Origin: Promethearchaeota archaeon
GTDB lineage: Archaea; Asgardarchaeota; Lokiarchaeia; Sigynarchaeales; SOKP01
Length of the DNA: 8,656 bases
Assembly (NCBI GenBank): GCA_014729315.1
Contig: WJKD01000741.1
Location: 1-8,656, forward strand
Direction: 5' to 3'
Shown here piece by piece: positions 1-4,947 of this stretch. The position numbers and the translations under genes are program-made. The notes under the pieces are model-generated. The model was not told where the DNA came from, did no database searches, and worked only from the letters and a program-made list of their open reading frames with translations. How positions within the stretch are numbered: position 1 is the stretch's first letter; every line of letters begins with the position of its first letter.

Positions 1-350
1 ATATGTTACCTAAAGTACTTCCGCTTGCGACACCTTTACCGGGCGGAGGTTCGTATAATATTCCTGCATCTGACTACACTCGAATTCGAAGAGAATATAG
101 AGAAGCAGGACAGAAATTATTAGACGCTACAGAGGAAATGTTCAAAAATGCAAACTTAACCATTGAAACCCGTTTGATTGAGGAAGATGATCCCGAGGAT
201 TACATAATTCGGATTGCAGACGAGGAGAACTTTGATCTCGTGATGTTGGGATATAAAGGCGAGCATTCAAAAGTGAAGCAAGTTCTTATGGGATCGGTTG
301 CTGAAAAAGTGTTAAATGAAGCATCTTGCGATGTTTTAGTAGTTCGCTAA
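1..350 (+). CDS. Universal stress protein (UspA family), C-terminal part, start outside window
   Basis: C-terminal part of a universal stress protein, a soluble nucleotide-binding Rossmann-like protein that usually dimerises and acts in stress or metabolic signalling. The first ATG (base 3) gives 115 residues beginning MLPKVLPL. Family members are usually about 140-150 residues and start with a strand carrying a V-P-x-D/T-G-S motif, which is missing here, so the real start is probably upstream of the window. Visible parts, numbered from that ATG: a helix (about 24-50), a strand and acidic loop (52-65), the strand FDLVMLG (77-83), and the ATP-binding loop G83-Y-K-G86 followed by G97-S98 and the typical ending SVAEKVLNEASCDVLVVR. 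The loop has ten residues between G86 and G97, whereas the usual pattern is G-x2-G-x9-G-S/T. Family assignment is firm; the physiological role is not visible. Confidence 0.93.
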   Translation, partial: MLPKVLPLATPLPGGGSYNIPASDYTRIRREYREAGQKLLDATEEMFKNANLTIETRLIEEDDPEDYIIRIADEENFDLVMLGYKGEHSKVKQVLMGSVAEKVLNEASCDVLVVR

Positions 351-368
351 AATTTCGCATTTTCATTA

Positions 369-374
369 TTTTTT
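369..374 (+). terminator. T-tract after the universal stress protein gene
   Basis: Six consecutive T residues begin 19 bases after the stop codon. There is no hairpin before them, which is the usual form of an intrinsic archaeal terminator. It is short, so this is only a weak call. Confidence 0.3.
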
Positions 375-392
375 ATACCATTATGTGGATTG

Positions 393-400
393 TTTAATAA
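393..400 (+). promoter_or_regulatory. Candidate TATA box for the Lrp-family regulator gene
   Basis: TTTAATAA resembles an archaeal box A. It lies 28 bases upstream of the ATG at 428, so a start site about 25 bases downstream of the box would give a nearly leaderless transcript. No BRE or transcript evidence supports it, and the region is A/T rich, so chance occurrence is likely enough. Confidence 0.25.
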
Positions 401-427
401 AATCGTAAGTAATGAGTTGATTAAGAA

Positions 428-958
428 ATGATTGTTAATAGATTAAAATTGGATGAAGTGGATCGTCAAATTATTGATTTGATTCAAAAAAAGCCCAATA
501 TTACGCATACGGAAATTGCAGAAAAAGTTGGAAGAAGTCAACCTACAGTAGGAATTAGAGTTCGAAAGTTGGAAGAACAGGGGATGTTAAATTTTCAAGC
601 AGGTATTAATATTCGAGACTCAAAACTTTCCTTCGCAAAAGTAGAGATAGAAACGGACTCTCCCACGAACATATTGGATAACGTTAGCTGCTGTCCTTAC
701 GTACTTACAGCTTTTAAATTAAGCGGTGTGGCTAACCTAAGTATACTATTAGGTTGTCCAGATCTAGAATTCCTAGATAAAATAGTGAATCATCATTTTC
801 GAAATAACGACGAAATAAAAAGCGTTTCTATGGACATTATAACCTCAGTTTTAAATGATCTTGTTTTACCTATGGAGTTTGAATTTGACAAGTGCCATTG
901 CGATTTAAAACCTGAATGCGTAAAGAAATGGGGCAACCATCAAAAAAAACAAATTTAA
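428..958 (+). CDS. Lrp/AsnC-family transcriptional regulator with Cys-rich C-terminal tail
   Basis: DNA-binding regulator of the feast/famine (Lrp/AsnC) family, 176 residues. Residues 8-54 form the AsnC-type winged helix-turn-helix: DEVDRQIIDLIQ, then TEIAEKVGRSQPTVGIRVRK as recognition region, then LEEQGML. Residues about 66-142 look like the alpha/beta RAM (ligand and dimerisation) domain, with the pattern FAKVEIE ... VLTAFKLSGVANLSILLGC ... IKSVSMDIITSV. Unusually, a tail follows with C156-H-C158-x5-C164 and H171, plus C88-C89 and C110 in the core. Most Lrp proteins are about 140-160 residues and have no such tail. Family effectors are often amino acids, and the gene is 95 bases before a dehydrogenase of the Glu/Leu/Phe/Val type, so local control of nitrogen or amino-acid metabolism is a reasonable inference. 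The effector is unknown, and the Cys cluster might bind metal or sense redox state. Confidence 0.92.
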   Translation: MIVNRLKLDEVDRQIIDLIQKKPNITHTEIAEKVGRSQPTVGIRVRKLEEQGMLNFQAGINIRDSKLSFAKVEIETDSPTNILDNVSCCPYVLTAFKLSGVANLSILLGCPDLEFLDKIVNHHFRNNDEIKSVSMDIITSVLNDLVLPMEFEFDKCHCDLKPECVKKWGNHQKKQI

Positions 959-962
959 ATGA

Positions 963-989
963 TATTTTTTTATTTTTGGTTTAATTTTT
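963..989 (+). terminator. T-rich terminator region after the regulator gene
   Basis: Three T-runs follow the stop codon closely (965-971, 973-977 and 985-989) with no hairpin. This is typical of archaeal intrinsic termination and suggests the regulator and the downstream dehydrogenase are separate transcripts. Confidence 0.5.
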
Positions 990-1002
990 CGCTTCAAATT
1001 TG

Positions 1003-1013
1003 TTTATTAAATT
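1003..1013 (+). promoter_or_regulatory. Candidate TATA box for the dehydrogenase gene
   Basis: TTTATTAAATT resembles an archaeal box A. It would place the transcript start near 1030-1038, just before the AAGGAA and the two closely spaced ATGs at 1044 and 1054. Supported only by sequence resemblance and distance. Confidence 0.3.
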
Positions 1014-1043
1014 AATTCAGAATAAACTCATAAAAAGGAAATT

Positions 1044-1064
1044 ATGAAAGAAAATGGAAACTGA
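1044..1064 (+). other. Six-codon upstream frame overlapping the dehydrogenase start
   Basis: ATG at 1044 opens a frame reading MKENGN and stopping at TGA 1062-1064, so it overlaps the dehydrogenase ATG at 1054 in a different frame. A purine-rich AAGGAA (1035-1040) sits three bases before this ATG, and 13 bases before the dehydrogenase ATG. If both ATGs are on the transcript, ribosomes could begin here and terminate just inside the dehydrogenase gene. It may equally be chance in A/T-rich DNA. Confidence 0.3.
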
Positions 1065-2262
1065 AACTAAAATTATGAAAAATGTGTTTATGGACAAGTT
1101 GGGTCCAGAAAAGATAATTTTATCAAGAGATCCCAGTATGCAGATGATCGGGATGTTGGTAATTGATAATTCCTCGTACGGAGTTCCTACGGGGGGAATT
1201 CGCATGGCTCCAGACCTTACGCTAAAAGAAATCATGAGATTGGCACGTGCGATGTCCCTAAAATTTTGCTCATATAAAATTCAATTAGGCGGTGCGAAGG
1301 CGGGAATAATTGCCGATCCGAACGATAAAGATAAGAAAGTCATAATTGCAAGTTTTGCTGATACTATCAAATCAATTATAAAGGGGGATGGCTATTATCC
1401 CGAACCTGGACTCGGAACAGAAGATGCGGATACCGAAATGATTTTTAAAACCTCTGGTAAACCAGAGATTATACCTCGAAGGGTTGGTATTATTAGATAC
1501 GACATTCCTCTTCAAAAGAGATACACAGGAATAGGAGTTTATTATTGCTTGGAAACGATTTTACAAAAATTAAACAGTTATTTGAGACAAGATGACCAAA
1601 TGCAATGGAATAAGCAACCCACTGTTATTTTAGAAGGTTTTGGAAGAGCGGGTTCAAGTATCGCGAAAAGGATGATTAATACAGACTATAAGTTATTAGG
1701 ATTATCAACTATAAAAGGAGGAATATTTGACGAGAATGGTCTTAATATCGAAGAATTACTTTCCTTGAAGGACGAGTACGGCGATGACTTGATAAATCAT
1801 TACAATAGCAATGATCTGATTAAAGTTCCAAAAGAAAAAATATTTGAACTTTCGTCCGATTATTCAATTGATTTTATCATCCCAGGGGCACGAACCGATG
1901 CGATTAATAAAAATAACTGGAGGAAAATAGATGCAAACGCCATTGTACCTGCTTCAAATGCTTGCTACGCAGTAGATATCCTTCCAAATTTAATTGAAAA
2001 AAGAACAATTATTTTTCCCGACTTTATTTCAAACGCAGGAGATATCTTAGCTCTCGCTGCAAGACAGAAAGTAAATACAGAAGCTAAAATAGTTGAATAT
2101 ATTAAAGAGAATATTGAAAACAAAATCGTTAAAATTCTTAAAGATTCTTACGAGCACAACGAAAATCCGTACGAATACGCTGAGAACAGAGCGCTAAAAG
2201 AGTTTAAAGCAAAATTAAGCCGTAAGAAAGAGCGAACCGAAAAATTAGAGAATCTTTTATAA
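1054..2262 (+). CDS. Glu/Leu/Phe/Val dehydrogenase-family protein with altered active site
   Basis: Homologue of amino-acid dehydrogenases that interconvert an amino acid with a 2-oxo acid plus ammonium using NAD(P); 402 residues, normal family length. The N-terminal substrate domain shows GGIRMAPDLTLKE (47-59), K70 in ARAMSLK and K82 in GGAKAG, matching the substrate and catalytic lysines. The Rossmann domain starts at GFGRAG (195-200). PDFISNAGD (322-330) matches the conserved PDxxxNAGG segment. Key differences: the catalytic Asp of the P-x-x-D-x-G-T loop is G119 (PEPGLGT, 116-122); the acidic residue normally ending the second Rossmann strand (V-S-D-x-K-G) is T219; and the usual EGANxP segment reads PASNAC (299-304). 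It may therefore be a non-canonical dehydrogenase, bind NADP, or have another role. The ATG at 1054 is the first in-frame start; M8 (1075) and M13 (1087) are alternatives. The fold call is secure, the substrate is not. Confidence 0.9.
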   Translation: METETKIMKNVFMDKLGPEKIILSRDPSMQMIGMLVIDNSSYGVPTGGIRMAPDLTLKEIMRLARAMSLKFCSYKIQLGGAKAGIIADPNDKDKKVIIASFADTIKSIIKGDGYYPEPGLGTEDADTEMIFKTSGKPEIIPRRVGIIRYDIPLQKRYTGIGVYYCLETILQKLNSYLRQDDQMQWNKQPTVILEGFGRAGSSIAKRMINTDYKLLGLSTIKGGIFDENGLNIEELLSLKDEYGDDLINHYNSNDLIKVPKEKIFELSSDYSIDFIIPGARTDAINKNNWRKIDANAIVPASNACYAVDILPNLIEKRTIIFPDFISNAGDILALAARQKVNTEAKIVEYIKENIENKIVKILKDSYEHNENPYEYAENRALKEFKAKLSRKKERTEKLENLL

Positions 2263-2457
2263 TAAATTATTTTTTTCAATAGAATAAGCTAATTTTAGGA
2301 CACAGAAAATTGTAACTCTTACAAGTTTTATTTTTTTACGACAAGCGATTTATATTAATAATTTATTATAACCACGTTTAAAATTGATTTAGATTTAAGA
2401 TTATTTGGTTAATTTAATCGAAATATAATATGATTCCCAAAAATGAGGTAAGTTTCT
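2263..2457 (+). promoter_or_regulatory. Spacer between dehydrogenase and aldolase genes: two T-tracts and TATA-like sequences
   Basis: This 195-base A/T-rich spacer contains seven-T runs at 2270-2276 and 2331-2337, which could end the dehydrogenase transcript. Box A-like stretches follow at about 2349-2370 and 2378-2384, together with AAATATAATA at 2421-2430. The last lies too close to the aldolase ribosome-binding site to leave room for it on a transcript, so one of the upstream boxes is the better promoter candidate. No open frame of convincing coding character is present. Confidence 0.35.
2445..2449 (+). promoter_or_regulatory. Shine-Dalgarno site of the aldolase gene
   Basis: GAGGT matches the core of the archaeal anti-Shine-Dalgarno complement and is eight bases before the ATG at 2458. 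It is the clearest ribosome-binding site in the window and fixes this start. It overlaps a tiny frame ATG AGG TAA (2443-2451), in frame with the gene but stopped. Confidence 0.7.
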
Positions 2458-3315
2458 ATGTCAATAAAAAATCCATACACAGGATACAAGATTCGAATGG
2501 AAAAAATGCTAATTCACGGTAAACTAGGAGATAAAGCTTTATTCTTAGCAAACGATCACGGCTTAGAGCATCGAGCAGATTTTACTATCCCAGAATCAGC
2601 AAATCCCGATTATGTTATGAGCATTGCTGAAAAAGCAGAAATTCCTTTAGTTTTACATAAAGGTACATACATTCGATACGCTGAAAGACATCCAAATCTA
2701 CCGATGGTTCTTAAACTCAACGGAAAGACCGAAATGTTTTACAATAATCGTCCACCTAGAGGAGGCTTAGATTGCAATGTAAAAGAAGCGCTTGGCATTT
2801 GTCCGAGTTTAGTCGCTGTCGGTTTTAGCCTTTATGTTGGGGGACAAAAAGAAGCCGAACAAATGACAGAGCTATCCAAAATTATTAGGGAAGCTCGTTC
2901 GTTTCAAATTCCTGTTATTGTATGGTCTTATGTGAGACAACACGACCCGAGAAAAAAAGAAGAAGAGGGTAAAATGGAAAATGTGAGGTACGCAGCAAGA
3001 GTTGCGTTTGAAAATGGTGCCGATATGGTTAAACTATATTATCCCGAGAATAAAGAAGGTCTCAAGAAAGTCAAGAATTACGCACAAGGAATCTTTTGTT
3101 TAATCGCGGGAGGAGCAAAAATGGATACAGTCGAAACTGCATATCAAACAGCACACGATATCGTTCATGTTCTTGAAGGCATGGCGATCGGGAGAAATAT
3201 CTTTCAAGACCCAAAACCCATTAATAAGGCCTTAGGATATAAATCAATTTTTGAAGGGAAAAGCGTGGAAGAAGCGTTAGACATTTACAATGGCGAGAAA
3301 ATAGAAGTCTTATAA
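2458..3315 (+). CDS. Class I fructose-bisphosphate aldolase, archaeal (DhnA/FbaB) type
   Basis: Schiff-base TIM-barrel aldolase of the archaeal DhnA family, 285 residues (relatives are about 260-290). It would cleave or form fructose 1,6-bisphosphate in cytoplasmic glycolysis or gluconeogenesis. Residues corresponding to the Thermoproteus tenax enzyme's D24, W144, Y146 and K177 are present as D33 (ANDHGLEHRA), W156 and Y158 (VIVWSYVR), and K192 (ADMVKLYYPE), with K192 as the Schiff-base lysine. The phosphate-binding loops are IAGGAK (216-221) and MAIGRNIFQ (242-250). The segment after Y158 (RQHDPRKKEEEGK) is longer and more charged than the PRG loop of typical members. The same family includes 2-amino-3,7-dideoxy-D-threo-hept-6-ulosonate synthase and LsrF-like enzymes, so substrate is not proven; no shikimate or autoinducer genes adjoin. 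T-tract flanks suggest a single-gene transcript. Confidence 0.9.
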   Translation: MSIKNPYTGYKIRMEKMLIHGKLGDKALFLANDHGLEHRADFTIPESANPDYVMSIAEKAEIPLVLHKGTYIRYAERHPNLPMVLKLNGKTEMFYNNRPPRGGLDCNVKEALGICPSLVAVGFSLYVGGQKEAEQMTELSKIIREARSFQIPVIVWSYVRQHDPRKKEEEGKMENVRYAARVAFENGADMVKLYYPENKEGLKKVKNYAQGIFCLIAGGAKMDTVETAYQTAHDIVHVLEGMAIGRNIFQDPKPINKALGYKSIFEGKSVEEALDIYNGEKIEVL

Positions 3316-3324
3316 TTCCTTTAA

Positions 3325-3332
3325 TTTTTTTT
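3325..3332 (+). terminator. T8 terminator after the aldolase gene
   Basis: Eight consecutive T residues begin ten bases after the stop codon with no hairpin. This is a good archaeal-style terminator. Confidence 0.55.
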
Positions 3333-3425
3333 ATACTATCTACACAACTAATACGAAAGCACAATTTTTTTGAATGATGTATTTCCAATTAGATATTGAG
3401 CACATCTTTATTATTAAGTTCAATC

Positions 3426-3430
3426 AAAGG
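3426..3430 (+). promoter_or_regulatory. Ribosome-binding site deciding the start of the small protein
   Basis: AAAGG lies seven bases before the ATG at 3438. This favours that ATG over the in-frame TTG at 3396, which has no purine-rich sequence before it. Confidence 0.45.
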
Positions 3431-3437
3431 TTTAAAA

Positions 3438-3707
3438 ATGACAAAAAATGTTGGACTGTATGTCCATGAGTTTCAAAAGGTATTATTTGGAAGAAAAGCC
3501 CAACCAAAAATTAAAAGATTTTCTATTGGGTGGTTTAAAGATATTTTTACGGTTCTAAATTTATTGAATTTCTTTTTGGTTAAAAGTATTATACTCGCGG
3601 GGTATCAATTGGGATTTAATAACGCAATCAGATTATTATTGATTCATTTAAGAATCAAAGACGAGATGGCTAAAGTATACAAAAAAAAGAAACTTGAGGC
3701 GAAATGA
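3438..3707 (+). CDS. Small basic protein with one hydrophobic segment, unknown function
   Basis: Predicted 89-residue protein that I do not recognise. Residues 1-35 are basic, with an aromatic-rich patch (FSIGWFKD, 28-35). Residues about 36-60 are hydrophobic (FTVLNLLNFFLVKSIILAGYQLGF), interrupted only by K49, and could be one membrane segment or a buried helix hairpin. The end is strongly basic, with KKKK at 82-85. The first ATG with a ribosome-binding site is at 3438; an in-frame TTG at 3396 would add 14 residues. The 3' end overlaps the URO-D-family gene by 14 bases, so translation may be coupled. An A8 run at 3681-3688 near the end means a one-base change there would fuse this frame to the next gene, so it might be the N-terminal region of a single longer protein. 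Confidence 0.6.
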   Translation: MTKNVGLYVHEFQKVLFGRKAQPKIKRFSIGWFKDIFTVLNLLNFFLVKSIILAGYQLGFNNAIRLLLIHLRIKDEMAKVYKKKKLEAK

Positions 3708-4830
3708 AATAGACAACGAAGAATTAACCTCATATGAGAGATTTATGAGGGCAGTGAACCTGAAGATACCAGATAGAATTCCTATAACTCCCCTGATGGA
3801 TTATTACTACGCTGCCTCGAATGGTATGTCGTCTTATGATTTTATTTGTGGTCCTTTCAAAAAAGTATTTAGAGCTGTTGAGAAAACTCACCAAAAGTTT
3901 AACGAAAAGCTAGATATGGTACATCTTCCGATGGGAAGATTGTATGCTTTCTATAACATGCTTCCATTAGGACCTTCTGGATTCTACGGAGATTTAAAAT
4001 ACTCTAAAAAAATTCCGAGTTCACTTCAATTTATTGAAAAAGCATATATCGATATAGATGATTTTAAGAAAATTAAGAATGAAGGCTTGAAATCTATTTG
4101 GAAGCCAATTAATCCCCGTAAAGTAAAGAAGACTCAAATTGATCTCTTGAGAATTACCCGTTTTGTGGATTATTGGGAAAATAAAAAAAGAGTGCCAATA
4201 TACGCTTCGACGGGGATTGTGACACCTTTGGAAAGTTTATGTTATCTGATGGGTATTAGAAAATGGTCTAAGGCAGTCCTTAAAGATCCAGAAAAGATGA
4301 GGGAGATGTGCGATTTTATGCTCGATGCAGTCATCGCCAACAATTATTTCATATATGTTATTTCGCGAATAAAACGCTCCTACATCTGTCTCGAACGAGT
4401 TTCTTCTACCTTTATTTCACCAGAACTATTTGAAGAATTAGTTCTTCCTGATCTATTAAAAATCGTGAAAGAGAATGTAAAAAATGATTTAATTACTGTT
4501 TTTCACATGGATACTGATTGGACTCCTTTTCTTCATTATTTTAAGGAAATGCCAAAAAACGGTAAATATATACTTCATCTTGAAGATACGAATATTTTTA
4601 AGGCAAAAGAAATGCTTGGGGGCCGTTTTTGCTTAATGGGAAATGTTCCCACGAAACTTATGAGATTTGGCTCAGAAGAGAAAATTAAGAATTATTTAAG
4701 ACGCCTCATAGACGAGTGCGGGGAGGCAGGAGGGTATATGATGAGCTGCGGTTGTGAAGTTGCACCAGATACACCCTTTAAAAATTTGAAACTAATGGTA
4801 GATGTCACCTTAAAATACGGTCGTTATTAA
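3694..4830 (+). CDS. URO-D/MtaA-superfamily protein (uroporphyrinogen decarboxylase-like, possible methyltransferase)
   Basis: TIM-barrel protein of the uroporphyrinogen decarboxylase superfamily, 378 residues from TTG 3694. Matching segments are TSYERFMRAVNLKIPDRIP (12-30), STFISPELFEELVLPDL (238-254), the strand and loop ITVFHMDTDW (267-276), LMGNVPT (314-320), and the ending GGYMMSCGCEVAPDTP (346-361). True heme-pathway enzymes carry an RQAGR motif near the N-terminus, absent here, so heme synthesis is unlikely. In MtaA-type methylcobalamin:thiol methyltransferases zinc is held by H-x-C plus a later Cys. Here the pair reads H271-M-D273, with C352 and C354 kept, so metal binding may differ or be lost. 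No corrinoid protein gene adjoins. TTG 3694 is the only standard start that keeps the conserved SYERF segment; the first in-frame ATG (3745) would remove it. Substrate unknown. Confidence 0.82.
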   Translation: MRRNEIDNEELTSYERFMRAVNLKIPDRIPITPLMDYYYAASNGMSSYDFICGPFKKVFRAVEKTHQKFNEKLDMVHLPMGRLYAFYNMLPLGPSGFYGDLKYSKKIPSSLQFIEKAYIDIDDFKKIKNEGLKSIWKPINPRKVKKTQIDLLRITRFVDYWENKKRVPIYASTGIVTPLESLCYLMGIRKWSKAVLKDPEKMREMCDFMLDAVIANNYFIYVISRIKRSYICLERVSSTFISPELFEELVLPDLLKIVKENVKNDLITVFHMDTDWTPFLHYFKEMPKNGKYILHLEDTNIFKAKEMLGGRFCLMGNVPTKLMRFGSEEKIKNYLRRLIDECGEAGGYMMSCGCEVAPDTPFKNLKLMVDVTLKYGRY

Positions 4831-4881
4831 TCTCGATGATCAAAATACATTTAAGTAGTTTAATAAAATTACAGCTAAACA

Positions 4882-4900
4882 TTTTTTAATAAAATATTAA
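4882..4900 (+). promoter_or_regulatory. T-tract and TATA-like box between URO-D-like and CoA-transferase genes
   Basis: A T6 run (4882-4887) merges into TTTAATAAAATATTAAA (4884-4900), a good box A match about 50-60 bases before the ATG at 4948. This predicts a start site near 4915-4925 and a leader of about 25-30 bases. The T6 run may also help end the upstream transcript. Confidence 0.4.
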
Positions 4901-4947
4901 ATTCTCTTACTTAGAAATGTAAAAAAATTTGTGAGATTGGTAGTCTA

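Noticed and set aside
893..940. TRASH metal-sensing domain at the end of the Lrp-family regulator
   Set aside because: The C-x-C-x5-C spacing and short tail do not fit the TRASH pattern of widely spaced cysteines.
1017..1235. Reverse-strand open frame of 72 codons over the dehydrogenase start
   Set aside because: It overlaps a clear family match on the + strand, has low-complexity hydrophobic content and no recognisable motif. Antisense shadow.
3396..3437. TTG start at 3396 for the small protein, adding 14 residues
   Set aside because: No purine-rich site precedes it, whereas the ATG at 3438 has AAAGG seven bases upstream.
3683..3689. A AAA AAG, a classic -1 slippery heptamer in frame at the end of the small protein
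   Set aside because: A -1 shift leads to the frame that stops at TAG 3710-3712, not into the URO-D-like frame, and no stimulatory hairpin is visible. A one-base length change in the A-run is the only version worth pursuing.
3694..4830. Heme-pathway uroporphyrinogen decarboxylase (hemE)
   Set aside because: The N-terminal RQAGR substrate motif is absent and no heme biosynthesis genes are nearby.
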